NCBI GenBank assembly: GCA_949128115.1
Contig: OX421962.1
Coordinates: 60,367,787 to 60,431,786, forward strand
From: Anaspis maculata
Lineage: Eukaryota; Arthropoda; Insecta; Coleoptera; Scraptiidae
Length of the DNA stretch: 64,000 nt
Reading direction: 5' to 3'
Shown here: piece after piece, positions 59,901 to 64,000 of the stretch
How positions within the stretch are numbered: position 1 is the first letter of the stretch
How the letters are laid out: every line of letters starts with the position of its first letter
Notes under the pieces: generated by a model
Seen by the model: only the letters and a program-made list of their open reading frames with translations
Databases searched by the model: none
What the model was told of the DNA's origin: nothing
Program-made: the position numbers and the translations under genes

Positions 59901-60949
59901 TTATATCGGAAAAATGTTCCGGTGCAAAACTGGAATCCAAAGCTGCTTTTATGTACATTGTACCGTGGCGTCATCTGGGGCCCATTTCATACTAATAAAA
60001 ACTACTTTGAAACTTTTCACTTTGAAAAAACTTGAGGAGTTGCTAGGCACTATTTTCTTAGCAACTCCTCTGAATTTTGTCAAGTACAACGTGACCGGTC
60101 GGGATCAAAATGTTAAATGGCACATCTTAAAATGTTCACACTAACATCACAGGTAATATAATATGATGCAGAGTGCAGCGTGTACACTGGTCGCCATTGA
60201 AATCGGGTCATGTTTCCTTCTTATGATTTACACAATGAAATGACCCGATTTCTATGGCGGCTAGTGCACCTGTTTTAATATGGTCACTCAGTTTATGTTG
60301 TGAAAAAGATCCTGACGCGGAATGGCGACACCAAAAATGAAGTTTTAGAATCCCAGCTATACTTCCTGGATAGTTTCATTTTTTTTAGATCGCAGCCGAA
60401 TTCGGTTTAGATTTAACATTTCAAGTGAGAATTAAACTGATGCGTCTGACCAAGATAAATTTGGTTTCAGTCTGTCTACCCCACCTTCAACAAAAAACTC
60501 ACCGATAAAGTAATTATTTATCAGATTAATCATTATTTGGCTGGTCATGATGATAACTTGGTACTTGTTGAATTCACTCTCCCACTTTTCTTTGGTCCAG
60601 TTATCCAAGTTCATTTCGCCAGTGTAACACCCCGCCTTGAAAATAGTGTGCGTTGTAATGTATTTTTTGTGTTGCGGCACTAGCGCGACAGTATTCACGA
60701 GAATCATCGTTATTTTACCTCCTTCACTGTATGACCTAGGGAAAAAAAAGTTGATTTTCAGCTTACTCATTTGCTTTTGATTATTCAACATTACTTTTTC
60801 AAACTCTCGCTCATGCGATTTAAAACCATCACGGCGATAAAAGTTTTACCACTCCCAGTAGGGAGGTAGATTATAGTGTTGGTCGACAGGGCAATATCTA
60901 CCAGTTTTGCCTGGTAGTCCCTCGGTGTGAACAGTTCATCCTCCGCCAT
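32755..60949 (-). CDS. Dcr-2: Dicer-2-type ribonuclease, whole gene (11 coding exons)
   Basis: Dicer cuts long dsRNA into ~21-nt siRNAs in the antiviral and anti-transposon RNAi pathway of the insect cytoplasm. Coding exons, 5' to 3': 60949-60795, 60735-60503, 58609-58369, 50594-49661, 49570-49286, 48466-48257, 48198-47644, 42455-41090, 38403-37844, 33148-32964, 32905-32755. Sum 4875 nt, 1624 residues, all junctions GT/AG and in phase. Domain order: helicase N (1-210), Hel2i and helicase C (211-521), dimerization fold (~575-650), platform/PAZ (~690-920), RNase IIIa (~1140-1330), RNase IIIb (~1370-1545), dsRBD (~1560-1624). Dicer-2 rather than Dicer-1 is inferred from length (Dicer-1 is usually above 1900 aa) and from intact LPTGSGKT and DECH motifs. 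A 5' UTR exon must lie upstream, since an acceptor precedes the ATG. Introns 2, 3, 7, 8 and 9 are 1.9 to 7.8 kb and full of repeats; introns 1, 4, 6 and 10 are 58-90 nt. Confidence 0.93.
32964..33148 (-). CDS. Dcr-2: Dicer-2 exon 10: end of RNase IIIb, start of dsRBD
   Basis: Begins VLGDIFEAIAGAVYLDSGKD, the second RNase III signature, with Asp-1517 and Glu-1520 as metal-binding residues. It continues into LKTVWRVFYRIM and then the first helix of the dsRBD (NAIRKLYECTTAYPAF). The acceptor is TTTTTTGTTCAG; the donor is TTTTAG/GTGAGT. Confidence 0.93.
34776..35290 (-). repeat. Dispersed repeat with GCCGCCATCTT words, copy 2
   Basis: Reverse-orientation relative of 13600-14525. Shared markers are ATATGCCTCATGGGCATGAG, TCAATATGGCGGCCAAAATA and CCAAAATCGGATGTATTTTG. 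Non-coding. Confidence 0.65.
35540..35880. repeat. Tandem GGTCGAAAAACAAAA repeat, left arm
   Basis: About 20 imperfect 15-bp units of AGGTCGAAAACAAAAC type. The complement (TTTTGTTTTTCGACCTT) is repeated at 36885-37160, so the two tracts form an inverted pair around the 88-bp array. Outer edges also match: CTAAAATCGAGTGACGGAAA at 35577 and its complement at 37150-37172. Confidence 0.8.
36011..36715 (+). repeat. 88-bp tandem array, about 8 units
   Basis: Units start at CTGACGAGGTCCATG-like words at 36011, 36106, 36193, 36277, 36367, 36456, 36544 and 36631 (spacings 95, 87, 84, 90, 89, 88, 87). Each has GATTTTGCGTCAAAAAACC and AATCAGGTCTTCAAAAAA. The 118-codon + frame at 36061-36417 is a by-product of the array. 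Confidence 0.85.
36885..37165. repeat. Tandem TTTTTCGACCTTTTG repeat, right arm
   Basis: Complement of the 35540-35880 tract. Fifteen-bp imperfect units of TTTTCGACCTTTTGTTT type, ending TTTTTTCCGTCACGCACTAA. The whole 35540-37172 interval is thus a fold-back element carrying the 88-bp array in its loop. Confidence 0.8.
37260..37489. mobile_element. Mariner-like MITE, 230 bp, TA duplication
   Basis: Ends CACTGCTGGATAAAAATAGC then GGATA, and complement TATCCGCTATATTTGTCGAG then CAGTG. TA flanks both ends (37258-37259, 37490-37491). TA duplications with CACTGCTGGA-like ends fit Tc1/mariner. No transposase frame; only the ends are inverted. Lies in Dicer intron 9. Confidence 0.75.
37844..38403 (-). 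CDS. Dcr-2: Dicer-2 exon 9: RNase IIIb, first part
   Basis: Opens GIKFLEWIDLIPRSEKL and continues to the RNase IIIb fold: FERRLDYRFNNRGFLLQALT, HSSY and CYERLEFIGDAILDF, where Glu-1412 and Asp-1416 are the expected metal-binding residues (paired with Asp-1517 and Glu-1520 in the next exon). LTPGQMTDLRSALVNNNTFA is the conserved helix following it. The Gly at the start is split G/GT with exon 8. The donor is CCTAAG/GTATGT, giving VPK/VLGD in frame. Confidence 0.95.
38404..41089 (-). other. Dicer-2 intron 8 (2.7 kb)
   Basis: Donor ATTG/GTAAGT, acceptor TTGCAG. Includes 38640-38830 related to the edges of the divergent-frame repeat (GACTGACATTGATTTTGG, GCGGCTTTATCCTGAAG), a direct duplication of GTATGCGTGTGATAATGCGT then GCATTATTCAATAGG at about 40150 and 40272, and a hairpin of CATGGAGGGTATATAACCTC near 40775-40806. 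No supported gene; the 117-codon - strand frame at 39526-39879 is unrecognised. Confidence 0.7.
41090..42455 (-). CDS. Dcr-2: Dicer-2 exon 8: end of PAZ, linker, RNase IIIa
   Basis: Longest exon (1366 nt). It begins with the end of the PAZ domain, MYVVTTICFDKTPLSSFPND, then FVEYYSEKHSRRIHKLDQPL and LLVRG, conserved in Dicer PAZ domains that bind the 3' end of the substrate. A linker of about 200 residues follows, then RNase IIIa: IVNLERLETLGDSFLKLISS with Glu-1164 and Asp-1168 in the catalytic positions, and IADGVEALLGAYFQCGG with the second acidic pair. The linker includes a basic patch (GREAKRRKDQR). The acceptor is TTTTTTCCAG; the donor is TTG/GTAAGT. Confidence 0.95.
42600..43740. repeat. 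Dispersed repeat shared with 50660-51330
   Basis: Marked by AGTCCAGTAAAATAAGGGTT at 42617, matched by AGTCCAGTAAAATAAGAATT near 50669, then ACTTGATGAAAAAAAA and CGGCTAAAC-type words. Both copies lie in Dicer introns. Stop-ridden, class unknown. Confidence 0.55.
44150..44680 (-). repeat. Dispersed repeat shared with 28.9-29.3 kb, copy 2
   Basis: Reverse-orientation relative of 28880-29300: AACAAGCCCAACTGGAAAAC, GAGCGGCACATATTGGCATT and CTGCAGAAGGACCTT match the complement of that segment. It is split by a hairpin insertion at 44459-44597 that the other copy lacks. Confidence 0.65.
44459..44597. mobile_element. ~140-bp hairpin insertion
   Basis: Ends GCTGCGTTCGGCATGCTC and its near complement GAGCATGCCGAACGCGGTGC. 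It interrupts the repeat whose uninterrupted version is at 28.9-29.3 kb, giving an empty-site comparison. Ends with TGCGTTCGG resemble Harbinger MITEs, but I could not define the target duplication. Confidence 0.6.
45351..45559. mobile_element. Small element with 20-bp inverted ends
   Basis: Ends CCAGAGGGACCTGTGGGCGG and CCGCCCACAGGTCCCTGTGG (19 of 20 matched as complements), about 170 bp apart. No coding capacity, no target duplication seen. Confidence 0.55.
46378..47454. mobile_element. 1.08-kb palindrome in Dicer-2 intron 7
   Basis: Left end TAAACTGCTGGACAAGGAAG then TTGTCGGTATCGG, right end the complement with CCGATACCGACAACTTCGTT. Arms of about 370 bp remain alignable. A nested border pair TACAGGGTGATACGTAAAAT (46552) and its complement ATTTTACGTATCACCCTGTA (47258-47277) suggests one palindrome inserted into another. 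TA-flanked AACTGCTGGAC-type ends recall mariner. The arms could fold into a long stem in Dicer-2 pre-mRNA. Confidence 0.75.
47644..48198 (-). CDS. Dcr-2: Dicer-2 exon 7: platform and PAZ
   Basis: Begins ISDSLVGSITDAVPCYLHVV, the strand that leads into the platform/PAZ module of Dicer, and runs through LRFGFLTPKTL and the PAZ core (YLVFDDSGTRSDMLLTVPI, ENYLHTIVSPWYRPNSA). An acceptor ending CAAG, not the TTTCAG seven bases downstream, is chosen because only it keeps the frame with exon 6 (phase 0). The donor GCG/GTAAGA joins to MYVVTTICFD, giving WYRPNSA-MYVV, typical of Dicer PAZ. Confidence 0.9.
48257..48466 (-). CDS. Dcr-2: Dicer-2 exon 6: second part of dimerization domain
   Basis: GPPMFNKKEAKRAAALSACI then ALHKCGELDDALLP is the classic end of the Dicer dimerization (DUF283) fold, a dsRBD-like module that binds partner proteins. 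A basic run VKKKKRLHHKE follows. Flanked by TTTGCAG/GGT and GAG/GTAGGT. Confidence 0.93.
48467..49285 (-). other. Dicer-2 intron 5 (819 nt)
   Basis: Donor TGG/GTAAGT, acceptor TTTGCAG. No element with defined ends. A short word CAAATGATCACCCGGTAT at 49028 also occurs upstream of MFAP1 (~30846). Nothing else recognised. Confidence 0.65.
49286..49570 (-). CDS. Dcr-2: Dicer-2 exon 5: start of dimerization domain
   Basis: YLVGKTDEREG leads through an acidic linker to YSAIPLLCRYCNSLPSDQYT, then LPILCPIKEPIW, the conserved first half of the DUF283 fold. The acceptor is AATGTTCCAG/TAT and the donor TGG/GTAAGT. The open frame continues upstream of the acceptor (to 49627) but that part is intron: GAT/GTAAGT of exon 4 joins in phase 0 only to TAT. 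Confidence 0.92.
49661..50594 (-). CDS. Dcr-2: Dicer-2 exon 4: Hel2i and helicase C domain
   Basis: Starts YSTNPQELFKFFE, typical just after the DExH core, passes through the insertion domain and into helicase C: CALIFVKRRFTAKIVYHIIE, NVLVSSNVLEEGVDIPKCTL and QSKGRARHKSSLYYT (Q481 to R487, the arginine-finger motif VI). Acceptor TTTTTTTTAG, donor GAT/GTAAGT. Helicase motifs appear intact, supporting ATP-driven processing of long dsRNA, a Dicer-2 trait. Confidence 0.95.
52429..53796 (+). CDS. LINE ORF1 (Gag-like, three zinc knuckles), 455 aa
   Basis: RNA-binding structural protein of the retrotransposon. The first two thirds are charged and low in hydrophobic residues. The C-terminal part has CCHC knuckles CFNCCAFGHVSKHC, CHKCGKQHSASTC and CINCQRSRITERQHSARDRN then C, at about residues 375-440, as in Jockey/I/CR1-type ORF1. 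Start ATG at 52429; stop TGA at 53794-53796 inside the ATGACTGA overlap with ORF2. Confidence 0.9.
   Translation: MEKHQRKPRRSPPEDDTLETGQSKKFKPNVRSRSSLDLRDIEKINSTLEELGNDESVQDESAAEETEEEYNTDIGNDDLIKEIIHSLKTIKTATTDESNGNLRFNRQHQKAVGQATDTIYSNIVQILQYQNNLERQLWKNKIEVAEKRQLKKGVDGVAADDLPLPRQEKKTYANVTKTYGEIPEKRQTTKTNEQWKTPPQTALNKDNELIIKATDGEDVKDKWKIMSKSIDPKEINGGFKNVITLSKDKLLIVTQNKEQKEKIQSFLSSRTDGIQTQDKIIRRPTIQLCGLDKTTSDEEMITDVFAQNEDIKSNFDFEHVKKNTKVVHKAQCRNPFKENWLVETDVNLAKYLLKKEQIFINLTATFVKEVINFPMCFNCCAFGHVSKHCGQKEETCHKCGKQHSASTCPAIDLNCINCQRSRITERQHSARDRNCPMYLKKMEQVRQQIDYAKND
53789..56683 (+). CDS. LINE ORF2: endonuclease and reverse transcriptase, 964 aa
   Basis: From the ATG at 53789, overlapping ORF1 by 8 nt (ATGACTGA), which suggests termination-reinitiation; upstream in-frame ATG at 53780 is possible. 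N-terminal apurinic-type endonuclease with AHLNVRSL, SETWL, ARGGGVGIYVR, ILGDMNVD and ISDHKM. Reverse transcriptase has NDLRPISILPVFSKILEKIL, AGFRENHSTASAL, LLDFSKAFDTIDH and the catalytic MYADDTQLYY (about residue 683). The usual GVPQGSxLGP motif reads GVFQGTNLGP here, a Pro to Phe change beside the active site. No premature stop. C-terminal Cys-containing tail of uncertain role. Confidence 0.92.
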   Translation: MTETNKNQKSNLCQDQILNTDVRNVSDARGRCPDVSNLRIAHLNVRSLFTGFSEFSGSVIDNHFDIVCVSETWLSGIVPSESVGIVGYQMFRYDRPARGGGVGIYVRSDLRVATVLSDFEPVDGVEHLWVEIKFGRITLLVGSVYRVPSGKLGACVEFFDNLLSYITPQYDNIMILGDMNVDMLHSNPLHDCFASYNFAQLISESTRDTATSQKLLDVIFFNNPNMVQSACTFDVGHISDHKMISCELSIRVPKISPVVITYRSFKHFSHESFRKDLNAIPWDEIYYMPDIRDKINFITANVLSLFDIHAPFVTKKITKPFQPWLTSTVRQMMSERDKALSRFKKSKSATDWLSYTQLRNLTLSAIRREKSVYLSKQYQNIDKREFWKSLRRLSVIKASSSHIPASLNDPNVINDHFSSVFSTPDSCTAATAYFLLHKHNDNNSFSIRLPSVDQIRNIVSSLKFASPGIDGISPQMLKLCCPVIVEHLTHLMNCCIEIGYFPQEWKTAIVVPLPKTKAPNCPNDLRPISILPVFSKILEKILQPQLRSYLIDNKIIPAEQAGFRENHSTASALTRVTDDILRSYDKGYATAMVLLDFSKAFDTIDHSLLCAKLHYYGFDEHSRNFFASYLSDRLQLVRLGQNYSFPKPVTSGVFQGTNLGPSLFSLFTADLKTHVNKASIQMYADDTQLYYSFHPKNVTAAMAALNTDLKSVENYSSAQGLKLNVAKTVSLLFAPKNIACEMSPHLSSLLIYDQRITFVEEARNLGIIFDTSLRFKNYVNMIVRKSFAVWKILYTNFSILNFKLRKKLCESLIFPIINYCIVVYYPCLDVLSKYRLQKIQNTCCRFVYGLRKYDRVSLRIHELGWLRVEDMFRYAMSVFVNRLLVTSKPVHLREKLQYRHDQHDRNMRYSKLLATPRHRTSVFRRSFSYNACCIYNSLPENLKSVSSQTCQKTLRSHFFSVQSV
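57594..57614. repeat. (CT)n microsatellite
   Basis: TCTCTCTCTCTCTCTCTCTC run following AACTCACCCTGTATAACTC, a palindrome-type border. Confidence 0.85.
57843..58135. repeat. 300-bp block duplicated at 62755, copy 1
   Basis: TTCCTTTAAACTTAAGTACA, CACAGACATAGCAACATAGT, CGAGGCGCAAAGCAGAGCGG and GATTTAAACCGATATACTGG are matched with few differences at 62755-63047. This copy is in Dicer-2 intron 3. It contains TCTAGTGACGTAACTAGACG, a short hairpin. Confidence 0.8.
58369..58609 (-). CDS. Dcr-2: Dicer-2 exon 3: DECH box and motif III
   Basis: LRKVNLMVFDECHQGVDDQP carries the DExH Walker B motif (DECH 140-143), and VLGLTATLLNG gives motif III TAT (171-173). Asp-130 is split G/AT with exon 2. The exon ends GLQHVVG with Gly split GG/A, joining YSTNPQE. 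Acceptor AATTTCAG; donor GG/GTAAGT. Confidence 0.95.
58610..60502 (-). other. Dicer-2 intron 2 (1.9 kb)
   Basis: Donor ATCG/GTGAGT at 60502, acceptor TTTCAG at 58610. Occupied almost entirely by the best copy of the divergent-frame repeat (58650-59800) and by 59800-60240 of related sequence. Includes a 124-codon + frame. No supported host gene. Confidence 0.8.
58650..59800 (+). repeat. Divergent-frame repeat family, copy 3 (best preserved)
   Basis: Frame A runs + at 59056-59430: ALRPKKREPIESSTKDLIGR, ILPPLPVEKTRQTMKDYYRQ, DKEHPSRSAVAAGFTCKKFN, PSFKKTSRSKLRNGAKFM. Frame B runs - at 58897-58649: MFQKWSNDFVSLCELLCRMK, then PEQPTAKFWGFSKFQIWKL and NKISQPTRITVEVNI. The two diverge from a common segment near 58980-59050. 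Copy 2 (17.9-18.9 kb) matches both. That frame and peptide are shared by three copies suggests real past coding. Function unknown. After frame A comes GTGAGT, so it could be a first exon. Confidence 0.6.
60503..60735 (-). CDS. Dcr-2: Dicer-2 exon 2: helicase motifs Ia-Ib
   Basis: Encodes SYSEGGKITMILVNTVALVP (helicase motif Ia, NTVALVPQ), KYITTHTIFKAGCYTGEMNL (YTGEM region) and YQVIIMTSQIMINLINNYF (motif Ib, VIIMTSQI). Acceptor TTTCCCTAG, donor ATCG/GTGAGT. Lys split AA/G with exon 1. Confidence 0.94.
60795..60949 (-). CDS. Dcr-2: Dicer-2 exon 1: start and ATP-binding loop
   Basis: MAEDELFTPRDYQAKLVDIA then LSTNTIIYLPTGSGKTFIAV. FTPRDYQ is the Q-like entry motif; LPTGSGKT (residues 29-36) is the Walker A ATP-binding loop with Lys-35. 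An acceptor TTACAG lies just upstream (60965-60970), so the transcript starts in an unseen non-coding exon. The ATG at 60949 is the first in frame after that acceptor. Donor AA/GTAATG. Confidence 0.93.
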
Positions 60950-61015
60950 GATCTTCAACGAACACTGTAACAACGAAGACAGAATTTTAAATATTTTCTT
61001 TAGGCACATATGCAT

Positions 61016-61278
61016 TATTCATGATTGTTTAATAGATACATTCAATCTCGGATGACAACAACGATATAAAGAATGACGTGTGTGCGTCAGAAAACTCTTA
61101 TTACGCTCAATTTAATTTGATTTTTTAATACAATTATTCACTTTCCCGACCTTCCACTAATAGAAGGAAAAGTGATGTGATCGTGCGGAAAAAAATTAGA
61201 ATACGATGGATATATCAGTTTTGAGGTCCCCAAGACGATTAAGACCATTTCCAGAGTGATGTCTGTCAGTCTGTATAT
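61016..61278. other. Upstream of Dicer-2 coding start
   Basis: Holds no coding sequence. 61140-61260 is another copy of the dispersed repeat with GGAAAAGTGATGTGATCGTG then CGGAAAAAAATTAGA, also at about 17876. A Dicer-2 5' exon or promoter could be here or further right; nothing decisive seen. Confidence 0.45.
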
Positions 61279-61754
61279 CAGGGTTGGAAAATATCATGAT
61301 ATTTATATAAATATCAAAATATCATAATATCGGATATTTACTGATATATTCGATATATATCCGATATTTTGATATTTTCTTGGAATTTTGATTTTTAGAT
61401 AATGTTCAAGTCTGAAATCAAAACAAACACTACTTGGACAAAAATTAGATAAAACATTATATCGATTCATGAACAAAAATCAATCATGATATTATCAATG
61501 TTATTTATATTTACAATAAATCGAAATTAAATTCATTTTAAAAGGAAAACAAGTCGAGACAAAGAGGCGTGCTGCATGCGTAAAGCATAAAGCCCTATTT
61601 CGCAGATCACATTGCCTCAAAAAAACTCCATTGCGCAACATTTTTGTCGGATATATATCATGATATATATCAATCAATTAATATCATGATATATATCGTG
61701 ATATTTATTGTGATACATATCACTTGATATATATCTGACAACTCTGCTGTATAT
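61271..61754. mobile_element. hAT-type MITE, 468 bp, 8-bp duplication
   Basis: Element 61279-61746 with ends CAGGGTTGGAAAATATC and complement GATATATATCTGACAACTCTG. The 8-bp CTGTATAT occurs directly on both sides (61271-61278 and 61747-61754). An 8-bp duplication with CAGGGTTG-like ends is diagnostic of hAT. The ends continue in ATATC-rich inverted sequence. No transposase. It has inserted in a copy of the (CTGT)n dispersed repeat. Confidence 0.88.
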
Positions 61755-62214
61755 ATGTATGTCTACAATATCTCATGTTAACTGCCGAGCCGTTGATCCG
61801 ATTAAGTCAAAATTTGGCATATAGTCATAATTTCACGCAGGAATGCGACTACATATTAGTTTTTGGCTAGCATAATATGTCAAACATAAATGTTACTGTC
61901 AAAAAATAGCAGACGCTACATTCCACAGAACTTGATGTATACAAAAAAATAGTTGGGAGTATTTCTTCAACTGTCACCTGTAAATAATACTCGCAGTAAT
62001 GGTACCATTTCTTTTTTCCAATTTTCCGAGAGTTTTCCAGTTGAAAATGCAATACCGGCTAGCTTATCGAGACCGGACTTAAATGATGTGGCTTTTAAAA
62101 TGAGGCCTTACTTGATGATTTTTACTTTGAGGTGATTTGGAAACGCCTTTGAGGTTTTTCCGGATAAGGTGAATTTTCAGTGGTAAATGAGTGGTATCTG
62201 AATTTCCCGTGTTT

Positions 62215-62740
62215 CTTTTTCGTCGGAAGCGGCGTATTGGGGCGGCGCGGCGGCTGGAACTAATTTTCCTGTAATGTCGAATGGACGGGGAACCTGATGA
62301 TTCCGACCTGATGACCTGTATCTGTAACTTCTTTGGTCCTGTTTCTTTTTTGTCGAGGCTGCGTATGGGGGCGGCGGCTGGAACTATTTCTCCTGTGATG
62401 TCGAATAGACAGAGAACATGATGGTTTTTGTTCCGTGTTTTTTTTTTCAAAACTTCTTCGGTTCTGTTTTTTTCGTCGGAGGCGGCTAGTGGGGACAGCG
62501 TCGGTTGAAACTATTTTTCCTGTGATGGCAAAGGGACAAGAAACACGATGATTTTTATCCTGTGTCTGTAACTGTTGTGGTTCTGTTTTTCCGTCGGGGG
62601 CGGCGTTTGGGGGGCGACGGAGGCTGAAACTATTTTTCCTACAATGTTGAATGCACAGGAAACACGATGGTTTTTGTCCGGTGTCTGTAATTTTTTCGGT
62701 TGTGTTGTTTTCTTTTTCGTCAGGGGCGGCGGCTGAAACT
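62215..62740. repeat. GC-rich minisatellite, ~124-bp units
   Basis: Four to five imperfect units with CGTCGGAGGCGGC-like words at about 62221, 62352, 62474, 62593 and 62717, each followed by TGAAACTATTTTTCCTGTGA and a CACGATGGTTTTTGTCC-like part. Unusually GC-rich for this window. Lies 1.3-1.8 kb upstream of the Dicer-2 ATG. Confidence 0.75.
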
Positions 62741-62754
62741 TTCCTTATTTCTTT

Positions 62755-63047
62755 AAACTAAAGTACAAAGTGAGATTACCACAGACATACCAACATAGTG
62801 TCTCAAAAGCAACTACTTTTCTCAAAAAAAAAGTTGAAAATCGAGGCGCGAAGCAGAGCGGTTTGATTTCAATGTCTAGTGACGTAACTATATAGACGTT
62901 GCGTGTTGCTATGACAACGATGCAGTTGTTGCTGCTGATACGTTGCTCCCATGTCGGCTTTGTCCATGCTTTGTTTTCATTCACGCTTACGCTGCGCGCG
63001 ATTTCATTTGATTTAAACCGATGGACTGGAAGAAGCGAAACTTTAAT
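62755..63047. repeat. 300-bp block, copy 2, upstream of Dicer-2
   Basis: Direct-orientation copy of 57843-58135: AAACTAAAGTACAAAGTGAG, ACAGACATACCAACATAGTG, GATTTAAACCGATGGACTGG. About 90 percent identical by eye. Direct repeats 4.9 kb apart on either side of Dicer-2 exons 1-3. Confidence 0.8.
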
Positions 63048-63626
63048 TACTGTAACGTAATGTCAAAAACAAACGAATCTCTACAGCGGTACCTTGACAC
63101 CCCATCATGCGCTAGCGCGAGCGTCTTGTGTCAATTCAACGTCGAAAGCATGCGCACTGCGCTGTTGCCACGTTGACGTACTTGCAACGTGCATAGCGGG
63201 TGCCAAAGTGACGTTATGTTCCCGCGATCTATACAATACGCAAGATTCGTATACGAAATTCGGAGCAAATTGTTTCTATCCTAGACAGACTGCAAAGCTT
63301 AATGATCATTGAGAGTAGATAAATTACGATATAAATTACCAGTGTGTCACGTCGTCATTTGCTAAATGACCATTTAGAACATCATTTAAGACCGTAATGA
63401 TCATTAACTAGGAGTATTATAATCGCCGAATAATCGCCGGTGGTCGTGTAGCATCGCCGTGGTTTTTGAAAACCATTGGCCAGCTTTTCTGCAATGAAAC
63501 GCAATATTTGTCATCTGTCATCAAGTCTTTCAGAACGCCATTCAGACGTATTTCTGGAATGGAGAATGGATTTGGATTTTGTGTCTTGTTTCTTGCAACA
63601 GCATCTCTTGTACCAAATTATGAGAT

Positions 63627-64000
63627 AATGCCCGTAGCGTGCACGTATAAGCAAGTACGAAAAATTGAAAACTCCCCGTTTTACATAAGAAATGACCACC
63701 TATTCGCGGAATTTAGATGATACGAACATTGCGAACATGCAGCACGATATCGATTGGCGGCACTTTATTTTTGAGCAAAGTCGAATTTATTGACGAGGAG
63801 ATAGGTTTCCGTAAGTATCCGTGAGACAGGTAGGTATATAATGCCCGTAGCGTGCACGTAGGTATAAGCACGTAGGAAAAATTGAAAAATCTTCTCGCTT
63901 TACATAAGAAATGACCGCCTGTTCGCAAAAGTTGGATGATACGAACATTGCGAACTTGTAGCTGAATATCGGTTGGCGGCACTCTATTTTTGGCGAAGCC
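63627..64000. repeat. 213-bp tandem duplication, runs to window end
   Basis: AATGCCCGTAGCGTGCACGT occurs at 63627 and again at 63840, followed in both by a segment with TTACATAAGAAATGACC, GATACGAACATTGCGAAC and TTGGCGGCACT. The second unit is cut by the window edge, so there may be more copies beyond. Confidence 0.8.

Overview
The window looks like nuclear DNA of an insect, most likely hemipteran (low confidence at order level). It is AT-rich, has spliced genes with GT/AG introns, and is densely packed with transposable-element debris. No tRNA, rRNA, CRISPR or bacterial-type operon was found. Only two host genes can be supported.

The first is MFAP1 (spliceosome-associated microfibril-associated protein 1), on the + strand in two exons, 31144-31213 and 31291-32555, encoding 444 residues. 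The second is a complete Dicer, best assigned as Dicer-2, on the - strand from 60949 down to 32755. I rebuilt it from eleven coding exons. Every junction has GT/AG ends and a consistent phase, and the exons sum to 4875 nt (1624 aa). Its order is DExH helicase, Dicer dimerization fold, platform/PAZ, RNase IIIa, RNase IIIb, short dsRBD. All helicase and RNase III signature residues that I looked for are present. MFAP1 and Dicer converge, with 199 bp between their stop codons.

Layout. 1-31 kb: no host gene recognised; long palindromes (665-1383, 3622-4696, 11666-13433, 19349-19682, 22861-24042, 25908-27312), a minisatellite (24350-25030), two copies of a Harbinger-like MITE and a 3.1-kb TIR-bounded interval with a TAA target duplication. 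31-32.6 kb: MFAP1. 32.7-61 kb: Dicer-2, about 83 percent intron. Introns 2, 3, 7, 8 and 9 carry an apparently intact CR1/Jockey-type LINE (52.06-56.94 kb) nested in a palindrome, another 1.08-kb palindrome, a mariner-like MITE, an 88-bp tandem array and copies of an undescribed repeat with two divergent open frames. 61-64 kb: upstream of Dicer-2, with a hAT-type MITE bearing a perfect 8-bp target duplication, a GC-rich minisatellite, a 300-bp block duplicated from intron 3 and a 213-bp tandem duplication.

The most interesting theme is that the gene for a dsRNA-processing enzyme has introns containing palindromes able to fold into long hairpins. If these are retained or released, they could be substrates of Dicer-2 itself. 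That is inference and needs small-RNA data. Coordinates were derived by eye. Exon ends are firm where phase and splice consensus agree; repeat borders are approximate unless a target duplication is cited.
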